A stretch of DNA of 64,000 bases from Halothiobacillus sp. (GTDB lineage: Bacteria > Pseudomonadota > Gammaproteobacteria > Halothiobacillales > Halothiobacillaceae), in assembly GCA_024635755.1 (NCBI GenBank), contig JAGXIF010000036.1, positions 62,001 to 126,000 on the forward strand. The letters are read 5' to 3'. The notes below the pieces were generated by a model. It did no database searches. It was not told the DNA's origin and worked only from the letters and a program-made list of their open reading frames with translations. Below, piece by piece: positions 18,736-28,167 of the stretch; within the stretch, counting starts at the first letter, position 1; each line of letters opens with the position of its first letter. Position numbers and translations under genes: made by a program.

Positions 18736-18846
18736 ATGAGTAGTCGTTTGCGCGCAGCCCGTTTTCCCCTTCCGGCCATCGTCCCGGTGGCCGGGTTGCG
18801 TGTCGTCTGCTCGTCGCTGCTGCGACTACCGTCGGTAGGCGGCTGA
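18736..18846 (+). CDS. Candidate leuA leader peptide
   Basis: 36-codon frame from ATG 18736 to TGA 18844-18846, sitting entirely in the leuA leader. Near its end come Val-Val, then Leu-Leu-Arg-Leu written CTG CTG CGA CTA, followed by Pro-Ser-Val-Gly-Gly and stop. A short inverted repeat CTACC / GGTAG overlaps those codons. This resembles the control-codon cluster of an attenuator, but the ribosome site is weak and the Leu run is short, so it remains a candidate. Confidence 0.3.
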   Translation: MSSRLRAARFPLPAIVPVAGLRVVCSSLLRLPSVGG

Positions 18847-18897
18847 TACGAGACCTGGCGAGGCGAGATACGCGACCACCCCCTTCACATGGAAATG

Positions 18898-18919
18898 CCG
18901 TCGGACAAGCGTCCGGCGG
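18898..18919 (+). promoter_or_regulatory. Hairpin directly upstream of the leuA ribosome site
   Basis: CCGTCGGAC / GTCCGGCGG forms nine pairs (one G-T) around an AAGC loop. It ends nine bases before the GAGG ribosome site of leuA, and a five-T run (18932-18936) follows. It could act as an attenuator stem or block ribosome access, paired with the candidate leader peptide. Confidence 0.4.
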
Positions 18920-18940
18920 TCTCAATCGAGGTTTTTCGCA

Positions 18941-20488
18941 ATGAGCAGCAGTGACTCGTTGATCATCTTTGATACCACGCTCCGCGATGGCGAACAGAGC
19001 CCCGGCGCATCCATGACCCGCGACGAGAAGCTGCGCATTGCCCGCCAACTCGAGCGGCTGGGCGTCGACGTGATCGAGGCAGGCTTTGCCGCGGCGAGTG
19101 AAGGCGACTTCAATGCCATCCGCACGATCGCCGAGCACGTGCAGCACTCCACGGTCTGCTCGCTGGCACGCGCCGGCGAGAAGGACGTGCGTCGTGCCGG
19201 CGAAGCGGTGGCCCCGGCGCCCCGGCGCCGGATCCATACGTTCATCGCCACCAGCCCGATCCACATGGAAAAGAAGCTCCGCATGACGCCGGACGAAGTG
19301 GTCGGGCATGCGGTGAATGCGGTCAAGATCGCCCGCGAGTACACCGACGACGTCGAGTTCTCCGCCGAGGACGCGGTGCGATCGGAGATGGACTTCCTGG
19401 TGCGCGTGTTCGAGGCGGTCATCGAGGCCGGCGCGACCACCCTGAATGTGCCGGACACGGTCGGTTACGCCACTCCGGGTCAGTGGGCCGAGCAGATGGC
19501 GACCCTGATCGAGCGGGTCAAAGGGTCGGACCAGGTGGTCTGGTCGACGCATTGCCACAACGACCTAGGGCTGGCCGTGGCTAACTCGCTCGCCGCGGTG
19601 CGCTCGGGTTTCCGCCAGGTCGAATGCACCATCAACGGCCTCGGTGAACGGGCGGGCAACGCCGCACTCGAGGAGGTGGTGATGGCCACCCGCACGCGCC
19701 AGGACATTTATGGCGTGTCGACCCGCATCGACACCACCCAGATCGTGCCGACCTCCAAGCTGGTTTCGACGATAACCGGCTACCCGGTGCAGCCGAACAA
19801 GGCGATCGTCGGTGCCAACGCCTTCGCGCACGAGTCCGGCATTCATCAGGACGGCGTGCTCAAGCACCGCGAGACCTACGAGATCATGCGCGCCGAGGAC
19901 GTCGGCTGGGCGACCAATCGGCTGTCATTGGGCAAGCTCTCCGGGCGCAACGCCTTCAAGAGTCGCCTGCATGATCTGGGCGTCGAACTCGAGAGCGAGG
20001 AGGCACTCAATGACGCCTTCCGCCGCTTCAAGGAACTGGCCGACAAGAAACGCGAAATCTTCGACGAGGATATCCAGGCGCTGGTCTCCGAGGTCTTCGA
20101 CGAGCAGGAAGAAGCGCTGCGATTGGTCTCCTTGCATGTGTGCTCGGAGACCGGCGAGACGCCGGAGGCGACGATTACCGCCTCGATCCGCGGCGAGGAG
20201 ATGACCGCCACCGCCACCGGCGCCGGGCCGGTCGATGCGGCGCTGGCGGCGATCGAGAAAATCGTCGCCTCGGGCGCCAACCTGCAGCTCTATTCGGTCA
20301 ACAACATCACCAGTGGCACCGATGCCCAGGGTGAGGTCAATGTGCGCCTCGAGCGCGCCGGACGGATCGTCACCGGACAGGGCGCGGACACGGACATCGT
20401 GATCGCCTCGGCCAAGGCTTATCTCAACGCCGTCGAGCGTCTCGAGCATCCGCCCAAACGGGCCCATCCCCAGATGGGTGACGTGTGA
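18941..20488 (+). CDS. leuA: 2-isopropylmalate synthase
   Basis: First committed enzyme of leucine synthesis: condenses 2-ketoisovalerate with acetyl-CoA. The TIM-barrel begins with [18 protein letters not shown] near residues 8-25, carrying the catalytic Arg and metal Asp. [15 protein letters not shown] near 200-214 supplies the metal histidines, and [18 protein letters not shown] follows. The C-terminal third (about 385-510) is the LeuA regulatory domain for leucine feedback. The length of 515 is standard. GAGG precedes the ATG by ten bases. Confidence 0.97.
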   Translation: MSSSDSLIIFDTTLRDGEQSPGASMTRDEKLRIARQLERLGVDVIEAGFAAASEGDFNAIRTIAEHVQHSTVCSLARAGEKDVRRAGEAVAPAPRRRIHTFIATSPIHMEKKLRMTPDEVVGHAVNAVKIAREYTDDVEFSAEDAVRSEMDFLVRVFEAVIEAGATTLNVPDTVGYATPGQWAEQMATLIERVKGSDQVVWSTHCHNDLGLAVANSLAAVRSGFRQVECTINGLGERAGNAALEEVVMATRTRQDIYGVSTRIDTTQIVPTSKLVSTITGYPVQPNKAIVGANAFAHESGIHQDGVLKHRETYEIMRAEDVGWATNRLSLGKLSGRNAFKSRLHDLGVELESEEALNDAFRRFKELADKKREIFDEDIQALVSEVFDEQEEALRLVSLHVCSETGETPEATITASIRGEEMTATATGAGPVDAALAAIEKIVASGANLQLYSVNNITSGTDAQGEVNVRLERAGRIVTGQGADTDIVIASAKAYLNAVERLEHPPKRAHPQMGDV

Positions 20489-20513
20489 TCCGGAGCGGGC
20501 AGGGCGTGCGGGC

Positions 20514-21071
20514 ATGAGGGTGCGTGCTGACAGGCATGCGGCCCTGGGCTGGTTGGGGATCGAGTCCTATCGACCCAGTGGGCGGGTGACCCGGCCGACC
20601 CGCGCCGCACCGACAGGGACGCCCGACGCAGACGCCGCAGCGATGCCGACCGAAGTACCTGTCGAGTCAGCGGCCCCGGCCGAGGCGGTCGATGACCGGC
20701 CGGCGGTGGCGCCGGACGGTCAATCCCCCGCCGCGGACCGTGAACCGGCCGCCCCGGTGGCCGCCGCCAAGCCCACGCCGACACCGCGCGATGAACCGGC
20801 CTCGGACATACCGCCCCCGACGGAAGGGGTGATCGTCGCCCGGGATTCCATGCATGCCGCACTGGCCGAGGCGATCGCTGGCTGGGCGGGGCTGCCATGT
20901 CGCTCGCCGTCCGGTGATGATGCGGAACCTGCCGGTGGCCCCGAGGAGGCCGTCATTGTCGGCGAACGGCGCTGGGATCTGGCCGAGATCGCCGCGGACG
21001 GCACGGCCAAGCGCCGCTTGTGGAAGGCACTGGCGACGCGGTCTCCGCGAGCCGGTCGGCCGGGCACATGA
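20514..21071 (+). CDS. Low-complexity protein, possible DNA polymerase III psi subunit (HolD-like)
   Basis: 185 residues from the ATG at 20514. The first 20 residues, with HAALGWLGIESYRP, resemble the N-terminus of HolD, the psi subunit that links the clamp loader to SSB. The gene directly precedes rimI as holD does in E. coli. Residues 25-110 are almost all Pro, Ala, Glu and Thr and are likely disordered. The C-terminus returns to a folded-looking segment (about 145-175) with RRWDLAEIAADGTAKRRLW. The assignment rests mainly on gene order and a short motif. Confidence 0.5.
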   Translation: MRVRADRHAALGWLGIESYRPSGRVTRPTRAAPTGTPDADAAAMPTEVPVESAAPAEAVDDRPAVAPDGQSPAADREPAAPVAAAKPTPTPRDEPASDIPPPTEGVIVARDSMHAALAEAIAGWAGLPCRSPSGDDAEPAGGPEEAVIVGERRWDLAEIAADGTAKRRLWKALATRSPRAGRPGT

Positions 21072-21544
21072 CGGCCCCGTCCCCGGCGATCGAATCAGCC
21101 GGTTACGACTGGGCGGTACTCGCCGGCGAGGACCTGCCCGAGATCCTCGCCATCGAGGAGACGGCCCAACCCTATCCCTGGAGCGAGGCGGTGTTCGAGG
21201 ATTGCCTGCGGGCCGGGTATCACTTCGACGGTGCCTTTACCCGCGGGCGCTTGCTGGGCTACTCCGTGGTCATGCCGGTGCTCGACGAGTGGCACCTGCT
21301 CAACCTCTGCGTCGATCCGGCCGTCCAGCGTCGGGGTATCGGCCGGTTCCTGCTCCAGCGATTGCTCGACAGCGCGGCGGCCCACGAGGCCCACTGTCTG
21401 CTCCTGGAAGTCCGGTCGGGCAATCGCGGGGCCATCGCCCTGTACGAGTCGTTGGGGTTTGCGGATATTGGCCATCGAAAGGCGTATTATCCGGCCCCAA
21501 CGGGGCGCGAGGATGCGCGCGTCATGCGCCGCATTCTGGCCTGA
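21068..21544 (+). CDS. rimI: Ribosomal protein S18 alanine N-acetyltransferase
   Basis: GNAT acetyltransferase, 158 residues from the ATG at 21068, which overlaps the preceding stop by four bases. The acetyl-CoA loop is VQRRGIGRFLLQRLL near 84-98. EETAQPYPWSEAVFEDCL near the N-terminus is characteristic of RimI, and LLLEVRSGNRGAIALYESLG is typical of the family core. The coupling to the upstream HolD-like gene matches the E. coli holD-rimI pairing. prfC follows after 63 bases. Confidence 0.93.
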   Translation: MTAPSPAIESAGYDWAVLAGEDLPEILAIEETAQPYPWSEAVFEDCLRAGYHFDGAFTRGRLLGYSVVMPVLDEWHLLNLCVDPAVQRRGIGRFLLQRLLDSAAAHEAHCLLLEVRSGNRGAIALYESLGFADIGHRKAYYPAPTGREDARVMRRILA

Positions 21545-21607
21545 CAGGCCTGCCCCACTCACCGGACAGAGCCCGGTGACTCCACACGAAATGCAGCCGA
21601 CGATTCC

Positions 21608-23212
21608 ATGACAGTGACCACTCCAGCAAACGATTACTCCAGCCGCCGCACCTTCGCGATCATCTCGCACCCGGACGCGGGCAAGACCACCATGACCGAA
21701 AAGCTGCTGCTCTTCGGCGGTGCCATCCAGCTCGCCGGCACGGTCAAGGGGCGCAAGTCGGGTCGGCATGCCACCTCCGACTGGATGGCGATGGAGAAGG
21801 AGCGCGGCATCTCGGTGACCAGTTCCGTGATGCAGTTCCCCTACCGCGAGCGCATCATCAACCTGCTCGACACCCCCGGCCACGAGGACTTCTCCGAGGA
21901 CACCTACCGGGTGCTGACCGCGGTGGACTCGGCGCTGATGGTCATCGACGCGGCCAAGGGCGTCGAGGCGAGGACCATCAAGCTGATGGAGGTCTGCCGC
22001 CTGCGTACCACGCCGATCATGACCTTCGTCAACAAGCTCGACCGCGAGGGCCGTGACCCTCTCGAGCTGCTCGACGAAGTCGAAACCGTCCTCAACATCC
22101 GTTGCGCGCCGGTGACCTGGCCGATCGGCAGCGGCAAGCGTTTTCGCGGCATCTATCACATTGCCCAGGACACCACCTATCTCTTCGGCGCGGCCGATGG
22201 CACCCGCGATCAGGCCGTCGAGGCGATCAAGGGGCTTGACAACCCCACGCTTGACGAGCGCCTCGGCACCCAGGCCGACGAGTTGCGTGAGGAGATGGAG
22301 CTGGTGGCCGGCGCGGCCGATGAGTTCGATCTCGACTCCTATCTCAAGGGTGAACAGACGCCGGTGTACTTCGGTTCGGCGATGAACAACTTCGGTGTGC
22401 AGTCGCTGCTGGACGACTTCGTCGAGGTGGCCCCGCCGCCGCAGCCGCGCGAGGCAACGGGTCGCACGGTCGAGCCCTCGGAGAACAAGTTCACCGGCTT
22501 CGTCTTCAAGATCCAGGCGAACATGGACCCGCAGCACCGCGACCGGATTGCCTTCCTGCGCATCTGCTCCGGGGAGTTCCGTCGCGGCATGAAGTCCCAC
22601 CACGTGCGCCTGGGGCGCGACGTGAAGATCCCCGACGCGCTGACTTTCATGTCTTCCGACCGCGTGCGGCTGGAAACGGCCCAGGCCGGCGATATCATCG
22701 GCATCCACAACCACGGCACGGTCCGCATTGGCGATACCTTCACCGAGGGCGAGAAGCTGGCCTTCACCGGCATCCCGAACTTTGCCCCGGAACTGTTCCG
22801 TCGGGCGCAGCTCAAGGATCCGCTCAAGTCCAAGCAGTTGCTCAAGGGCTTGTCACAGTTGTGTGAGGAAGGGGCGACCCAGCTCTACCGGCCGCTGACC
22901 AACAACGACCTGATCCTGGGTGCCGTGGGTGTACTGCAGTTCGACGTGGTGGCCCAGCGCCTCAAGGACGAGTACAACGTCGACTGCCGCTTCGAGGCGG
23001 TCAACGTCAATACCGCCCGCTGGGTGGAATGCGATGACCCCAAGCGCTTCGAGGAATTTAAGAACAAGAATCAGGCGAACCTGGCCATCGACCATGCCGG
23101 CGAGCTGGTCTACATTGCGCCGACCCGGGTCAACCTGCAGATGACGCAGGAACGCTGGCCCGAGGTACGATTCCTCGCCACCCGCGAGCACGGCGACTAC
23201 AGCACGGACTGA
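21608..23212 (+). CDS. prfC: Peptide chain release factor 3
   Basis: GTPase that recycles RF1 and RF2 from the ribosome after termination. GTP-binding motifs: [14 protein letters not shown] near 18-31 (G1), [14 protein letters not shown] near 86-99 (G3) and [10 protein letters not shown] (G4). The [19 protein letters not shown] stretch is specific to RF3. The length of 534 is standard. It shares orientation with rimI and may be cotranscribed. The gene downstream is convergent, 136 bases away. Confidence 0.97.
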   Translation: MTVTTPANDYSSRRTFAIISHPDAGKTTMTEKLLLFGGAIQLAGTVKGRKSGRHATSDWMAMEKERGISVTSSVMQFPYRERIINLLDTPGHEDFSEDTYRVLTAVDSALMVIDAAKGVEARTIKLMEVCRLRTTPIMTFVNKLDREGRDPLELLDEVETVLNIRCAPVTWPIGSGKRFRGIYHIAQDTTYLFGAADGTRDQAVEAIKGLDNPTLDERLGTQADELREEMELVAGAADEFDLDSYLKGEQTPVYFGSAMNNFGVQSLLDDFVEVAPPPQPREATGRTVEPSENKFTGFVFKIQANMDPQHRDRIAFLRICSGEFRRGMKSHHVRLGRDVKIPDALTFMSSDRVRLETAQAGDIIGIHNHGTVRIGDTFTEGEKLAFTGIPNFAPELFRRAQLKDPLKSKQLLKGLSQLCEEGATQLYRPLTNNDLILGAVGVLQFDVVAQRLKDEYNVDCRFEAVNVNTARWVECDDPKRFEEFKNKNQANLAIDHAGELVYIAPTRVNLQMTQERWPEVRFLATREHGDYSTD

Positions 23213-23348
23213 TCCTCTGGAGTGGGCATGGCGAGGTTCATGCGCAGGGGGCTATTCGTCGCCCCTTGGCGACCCGTCGGGAGGGAGTCTTCGGAGTTTG
23301 CCTGCGCTCGGTGTGCCCGATTCCATCCGATGTTTCCCAAGCGGTCCG

Positions 23349-24050
23349 TCAGGGATTTCCGAGCGGCCCGCCGTCGAGCGTGCGTTCGACCAGGCTGTCG
23401 AAGTGCGCGGGGTTGATGTACTGGAACAGTTCGGTGTCATCTGCCTCGACCGTAATGGCCAATCCCTTCTCCGGGTACAGCCACAGTGTGGCGGGTGGCT
23501 CGTCCGCCTCGCGCTCGCCGCGCGGGATGGACCGCTTGTCCGACGGCTTGCCGAAGTGGCGGGCAATCAAGGCCTCGCTGTAGTCCGCGCTGGGCGCGTA
23601 GCTGATCGAGCGGATCGGCTTGTGTTGCGCCTCCTGCAGCGCCTCGTCGGACATCGACAGCTTGCGCGCCCCGCTAGGGGTGGGGTCGGCGATGGTCGAT
23701 TCGGCCGCCCAGCGCTCCAGCGTCTCCGGCGAGACATCGGCGACCAGCACCACGCGCGCGGTCAGCGGCCCGACATTCATGCGGCCAAAGTACGCCTCCA
23801 TGGACAGGGGCGCGCCGGGCTTGGCAAACATCGCCAGGTCCGCCCTTTGGCCGTACAGGCGCTTGAAATCAAGCAGGCTGCTTTCCCCTAGGGTGACGCC
23901 GAATATCTCGACATGTCCCCGATCGTTGACTTCCATGTCCCAGGGCAGGAACGCGTGATCCGGTGGTGCCGAGTCGCAGCCAGACAGCGAGATGGCCAGC
24001 AGGGTCGCGCCGAGGGCCGGAAGAAGACGAGAGAAGACAGGGCGGGGCAT
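23349..24050 (-). CDS. Lipoprotein of unknown function
   Basis: 233 residues with a lipoprotein signal: hydrophobic stretch then ISLSGC, the lipidated cysteine being C25. The residues after it (Asp-Ser) may favour retention in the inner membrane. The mature part contains HVEIFGVTLGESSLLDFKRL and a C-terminal segment with LWLYPEKGLAITVEADD; I recognise no family. It is divergent from the periplasmic double rhodanese gene (163 bases between starts), which may hint at a shared envelope role. The start is the first ATG, giving a well-formed signal. Confidence 0.75.
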   Translation of the reverse strand: MPRPVFSRLLPALGATLLAISLSGCDSAPPDHAFLPWDMEVNDRGHVEIFGVTLGESSLLDFKRLYGQRADLAMFAKPGAPLSMEAYFGRMNVGPLTARVVLVADVSPETLERWAAESTIADPTPSGARKLSMSDEALQEAQHKPIRSISYAPSADYSEALIARHFGKPSDKRSIPRGEREADEPPATLWLYPEKGLAITVEADDTELFQYINPAHFDSLVERTLDGGPLGNP

Positions 24051-24181
24051 CGCGGGTATCCGGAGGTTGCGGGTGGTTGGGCTTGTCGGCCGTGGCGCTT
24101 GGCCGGTGTCGGGATTAAATCAGTCCGTTGGGCGCGGGGCAAGTGCGCTTGCGCGAGGTCAGCGCGAGGGGGTATGTTGCC

Positions 24182-24200
24182 TGCTGACGATTCGTCAGCA
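24182..24200. promoter_or_regulatory. 19-base palindrome before the periplasmic rhodanese
   Basis: TGCTGACGA and TCGTCAGCA are perfect inverted repeats separated by a single T, directly abutting the AAGGAG ribosome site of the gene starting at 24214. The one-base spacer makes it a better protein-binding site than an RNA hairpin. A repressor operator is the likeliest reading. Confidence 0.45.
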
Positions 24201-24213
24201 AGGAGAAGAACGC

Positions 24214-25077
24214 ATGCCGACTGCAGCACGCAAAGGAATGTCTCGAAATGTCCACCACAGCATCCGGCGCTCGGCTCGTGCCGGTCTGGGCTGCCTGTTG
24301 GCGGCAAGCCTGGCCTGGCCTTTCCTGGTCGGGGCCGAGGACTTCCCCTTGCGCGAGAAATACATGTCGGTGGGCATCCAGCCGGTGGAGACCGAGGCGC
24401 TGGCCGCCTCGCTGGATGAAATGTCCGTGGTGGATGCCCGCTCGGTCTATGAGTACGAAACCCTGCACATTCAGGGAGCCCGCTCGATTCCGCTGGCCTC
24501 GAGCGGCTTTGCCGAGGCGGTGCGCAACTTGGCCGAGCAATCGGGTCAGCCGATGGTCTTCTACTGCAACGGGGTGACCTGTGCGGTCTCCTACAAGGCC
24601 GCGCTGAAGGCCAAGGAGGCCGGGGTTTCCGATGCGCGGGTGTACGACGCGGGTGTCTTTGCCTGGGCCCAGGCAAACCCCGCACAGACTGTGCTGCTGG
24701 GTGAGCCGCTCGAGCAAGTCGATCAGCTTATTTCCGGCGAGCAGTTCGAACGCCACCTGCTGGACGAGGATGCCTTCTACGCCCGCATCATGGACAGCGA
24801 TAAGCCGATCATCGTCGATATTCGCAGCAAGAGTCAGCGCGCTGGGGTGTCATTGTTCCAGATGCAGGACCGGCACATCCCGTTGACCACCGACAACCGC
24901 GAGCTGAGCGGCCTGGTGGCGCGGGCGCGTGCCGAGGAACGTTCGATGTTCTTCGTCGATGCGACCGGCAAGCAGGTCCGTTGGCTGCAGTACTACCTGG
25001 AAGAGCAGGGCCTGGCCGACTACTGGTTTCTCCAGGGCGGCGCGCTGGCGATTTTCGAGGGCATGGGCGTTCAGTAG
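24214..25077 (+). CDS. Exported two-domain rhodanese-like protein
   Basis: 287 residues from the ATG at 24214, preceded by AAGGAG. A long N-terminal region with a hydrophobic stretch ending in a VGAEDF-type site (near 45) indicates export. The first rhodanese domain (about 55-150) has the active loop FYCNGVTCAVSY with two cysteines. The second (about 170-285) lacks the cysteine, having FFVDATGKQVRW at that place, so it is probably non-catalytic. In a sulfur oxidiser such a protein may move sulfane sulfur in the periplasm. A 19-base palindrome stands right before its ribosome site. Confidence 0.82.
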   Translation: MPTAARKGMSRNVHHSIRRSARAGLGCLLAASLAWPFLVGAEDFPLREKYMSVGIQPVETEALAASLDEMSVVDARSVYEYETLHIQGARSIPLASSGFAEAVRNLAEQSGQPMVFYCNGVTCAVSYKAALKAKEAGVSDARVYDAGVFAWAQANPAQTVLLGEPLEQVDQLISGEQFERHLLDEDAFYARIMDSDKPIIVDIRSKSQRAGVSLFQMQDRHIPLTTDNRELSGLVARARAEERSMFFVDATGKQVRWLQYYLEEQGLADYWFLQGGALAIFEGMGVQ

Positions 25078-25091
25078 GCCCGTCGCCGCGC

Positions 25092-26003
25092 TCAGCCAGC
25101 CAGCGGGTGGCGGTATTGCCACTCTTCTCTCCAGCGTTGCAGCAACTCATCGATGCTCGCATCGGAGTCAGCCGGGGAGGGTTCCATCCCGAGTGTCCTG
25201 GCCGCCTTGATCAGATTCTCCCGCGCCCGCCCGTTTTCCAGCGGGCGGGCGTGATTGGTCTTGCTTAGCTTGCGGCCGTCCTCACCCAGCACCACGGGCA
25301 GGTGGAGATAGTCGGGTGCCGGTATCCCCAGTGCCTCGCTCAGTTCGACGTGCAAGGGGGTCAGCGGGGCCAGGTCCTCGCCACGCACCACCTGCGTGAT
25401 GCCCATGTCGGCATCGTCCACCACATTGGCCAGGTGATAGGCGATCGGTCCGTCGGCGCGGCGTAGCACCGGGTCGCCCACGTCTTGCTCCAGTTGCTGC
25501 GTGATGGTCCCCAGGCGGCGATCGGGCACGGCCCGCCGGTGCGGATGGACGCGTAGGCGCAAGGCATGTCGCTCGTCGACCGAGGCGGGCGCGTCCCGAC
25601 AGAAACCCGGATACAGCGGTCCGACCGCCCCGATGATCCGGCCATGACTCGCTGCCCATTCCCGCAGGCGCGCGCGGGTGCATCGACAGCGGTATAGCCG
25701 CCCAAAACGCTCCAGTGAGCGCAATGCCGCCTCGTATTGCGGCGTGCGCTGGCTCTGGAAGATGACCTCACCATCGAATGCCAACCCGTGGGCGTGCAAT
25801 TGGGCGATGATGGTCTCGACCGCCTCGGGGCGGCTGCGGGCCCGGTCGGTGTCGTCGATGCGCAGCGACCACCGGCCCCCGTGGGCGCGGGCATCGAGGA
25901 AACTGCCCAGCGCGGCCACCAGCGAACCGGCGTGCAGGGGGCCGGAAGGGGTGGGCGCAAAGCGGCCGTGATAATCGCGGAGGCTGTCTGGGGATGTCGT
26001 CAT
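25092..26003 (-). CDS. gluQ: Glutamyl-Q tRNA(Asp) synthetase
   Basis: Glutamyl-tRNA synthetase paralogue without an anticodon domain. It attaches glutamate to the queuosine base of tRNA-Asp. The ATP-binding signature is RFAPTPSGPLHAGSL near 14-28 and the second is GRKLSKTNHARPL near 230-242. The zinc-site region has YRCRCTRARL followed by a later Tyr and Cys. The length of 303 is typical. A queuosine-pathway gene, queD, is also in this window at 48744-49145. The gene converges on the double rhodanese with 14 bases between. Confidence 0.94.
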   Translation of the reverse strand: MTTSPDSLRDYHGRFAPTPSGPLHAGSLVAALGSFLDARAHGGRWSLRIDDTDRARSRPEAVETIIAQLHAHGLAFDGEVIFQSQRTPQYEAALRSLERFGRLYRCRCTRARLREWAASHGRIIGAVGPLYPGFCRDAPASVDERHALRLRVHPHRRAVPDRRLGTITQQLEQDVGDPVLRRADGPIAYHLANVVDDADMGITQVVRGEDLAPLTPLHVELSEALGIPAPDYLHLPVVLGEDGRKLSKTNHARPLENGRARENLIKAARTLGMEPSPADSDASIDELLQRWREEWQYRHPLAG

Positions 26004-26125
26004 GCCATCATGGGTGCTCGTGTGCCGAGGGTTACGGGAGACAGTAAAGCCACGGCGGTCGAACTCAAGGCGGTGGTCGCACTCTTATCTGCTGTTCATT
26101 CTGTTTTATTCCTGAGAGCGTCGCC

Positions 26126-28138
26126 ATGCCCGGATCGAAATCATTGCCTCGTCGTGTCGCGCTGCCGTTTGCCGTGCTTGTCTGCCTGTTTGCGGCACTC
26201 GGGCTGTCGCCCGCCAGTGCCCAGGACCGTTCCGAGCGATTGCCCCTGGGGCTGGACAAGCCGGTGCCGGAGGGCCTGGAGTCGGCGCTGGCGGCGATCG
26301 ACCGGGGTGACGAGGCGGGCTTTCGCCGGGCGCTGGAAGATGTCGCCTCGGCGCCAATCGGCGCACAGTCCCAGTCATACCTCGAGACCAAGTGGCTTCT
26401 CGGCCGCGTGGAGCGCGAGCCCGCCGCGGTGGCCGCGCTGTTGCGCCAGCAACCCGAGTCCCCCCTGATGCCGCGCCTCAAGCGGCGCTATCTCGATCAT
26501 CTGGCGGAACAGGCGGCCTGGGGCGAATACCGGATGGTGTTCGATCGCGCCCCCGATATCCGCCCCGGGACTCGTCGGCAATGCCATTACTGGTCGGCCC
26601 AGTTGGCATTGGAGGGCGGTTTGGAAACAGCCCAGGCCGACGAGGTCATGGTTGTATGGGAACGAGGTCGCAGCCAGCCCGAGGCCTGCGACTCCGCTTT
26701 TGCCTGGCTCGAAGGGCAGGGGCGCCTCGACGAGGCGGCCTATAAGACTCGCATTCGCCATGCCATCATTGCCGGGAAGGATGGGCTGGCCCGTTATCTG
26801 GTGCGCCAGGGCCCGGCCGGGTTGGCCGGTTACCGCGACCGCTGGATGGCATTGCGCGACGATCCGGGCAGCGCGGTGGCGACACGGCTCCGCAATGAGG
26901 GTGATGCTGGGGAGATAACCCAAGGGCTGCTGTGGCTGGCCAAGCGAGACCCCGGCCGTGCCCGTGCCTTGTTGGCCCGGGCCAATGAGGCCGGGCTGCT
27001 GGACGACGAGCAGAGCCATGCCGTTGCTCGGCTGGCGGCCCTCAAGGCCGCCTATCTGTATCGCCCGCAGGCCTATCAGTGGTTGCGCGAGCTCCCCCTG
27101 GCGGCGCGCGACGAGGAAGTCTGGACCTGGACGGTGCGCTCGGCGTTGCGCCACCTGGACTGGGTGCGGGTCAAGCAGGCCATCGATGCCATGCCTGCCG
27201 AATTGGCCGAGGCGCGCGAATGGCGCTACTGGTATGCGGTGGCCGACGAGCGGCTGGGACAAGGCACCGCCGCCAGGTCGGCGTGGCGCGAGTTGGCGAA
27301 AATGCCGGACTACCACGGGTTTCTCGCCGCCGAGCGGCTGGGGATCCGTTACGCCCTGCCGGCGGCGAATGACACTCGGGTCCCGGTGCCCGAGCCCGAG
27401 GCTCTGGACCAATTGGATGATAGCTCCTGGTTGACCCTGGCCTTTGCACTGCACCGGCTGGACCATCCCGAGGATGCACGGCGATTGTTCGATCACGCAA
27501 GCCGGGATCTGCCCGAGTCCAGCCTGCCGGTGCTGGCCTACCTGACCGAGCGGGTCGACTGGCACGATCGCCTCTCGGTAGTCATCGCGCGCATGGACAA
27601 GCTGTACGATCCGCAATGGTACGCCGCGCGCTTTGCCCTGCCGCATCGCGCGCTGGTGGACGGCCATGCCCGTCGTCAGGCCATCGACCCAGAGTGGGTC
27701 TATTCGGTCATGCGCCGCGAGAGCCTGTTCATGCGGGATATCGGCTCCGGCGCCGGGGCCCAGGGCCTGATGCAGTTGATGCCGGCGACGGCACGCTGGA
27801 TCAACCGTCGGGCGGCACTGGGCCGTGCGTCGTCGGCGCTGGATGACCCGGACACGAACATCGCCATGGGCGCGGCGTACCTGGGCCACATGGCCGAGCG
27901 CTTCGGCGACCAGTATCCGTTGGCGATCGCCGCCTACAACGCCGGCCCCGGGCGGATCAAGGAATGGCTGCCCGAGGTCCCCTTGCCGGGAGACGTCTGG
28001 GTCGACACCATCCTGTTTGATGAAACCCGCGCCTACACCCAGGCCGTATTGGCGGGAATGGTCACCTACCGCTGGCGGCTTTCCGGTGAACCTCGGCGGC
28101 TGGGTGAGCTATTGACGGTGGTCCAGCCACGCGATTGA
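26126..28138 (+). CDS. slt: Soluble lytic murein transglycosylase
   Basis: Periplasmic enzyme that cleaves peptidoglycan glycan strands with 1,6-anhydro product. A signal peptide covers about residues 1-32 (PASA-QD). A long alpha-superhelical U-shaped domain occupies about 40-500. The catalytic SLT domain follows, with VMRRESLF including the catalytic Glu532, then GAQGLMQLMPATA and AIAAYNAGPGRIKEW. The 670-residue length fits Slt70-type enzymes. Its stop overlaps the earliest possible start of exonuclease I. Confidence 0.93.
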   Translation: MPGSKSLPRRVALPFAVLVCLFAALGLSPASAQDRSERLPLGLDKPVPEGLESALAAIDRGDEAGFRRALEDVASAPIGAQSQSYLETKWLLGRVEREPAAVAALLRQQPESPLMPRLKRRYLDHLAEQAAWGEYRMVFDRAPDIRPGTRRQCHYWSAQLALEGGLETAQADEVMVVWERGRSQPEACDSAFAWLEGQGRLDEAAYKTRIRHAIIAGKDGLARYLVRQGPAGLAGYRDRWMALRDDPGSAVATRLRNEGDAGEITQGLLWLAKRDPGRARALLARANEAGLLDDEQSHAVARLAALKAAYLYRPQAYQWLRELPLAARDEEVWTWTVRSALRHLDWVRVKQAIDAMPAELAEAREWRYWYAVADERLGQGTAARSAWRELAKMPDYHGFLAAERLGIRYALPAANDTRVPVPEPEALDQLDDSSWLTLAFALHRLDHPEDARRLFDHASRDLPESSLPVLAYLTERVDWHDRLSVVIARMDKLYDPQWYAARFALPHRALVDGHARRQAIDPEWVYSVMRRESLFMRDIGSGAGAQGLMQLMPATARWINRRAALGRASSALDDPDTNIAMGAAYLGHMAERFGDQYPLAIAAYNAGPGRIKEWLPEVPLPGDVWVDTILFDETRAYTQAVLAGMVTYRWRLSGEPRRLGELLTVVQPRD

Positions 28139-28167
28139 CCCGCAGACCTTTGCCATGGAGCCCGGCC

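Noticed and set aside
21095-22714. 539-codon frame on the minus strand
   Set aside because: Antisense of rimI and prfC; no recognisable product.
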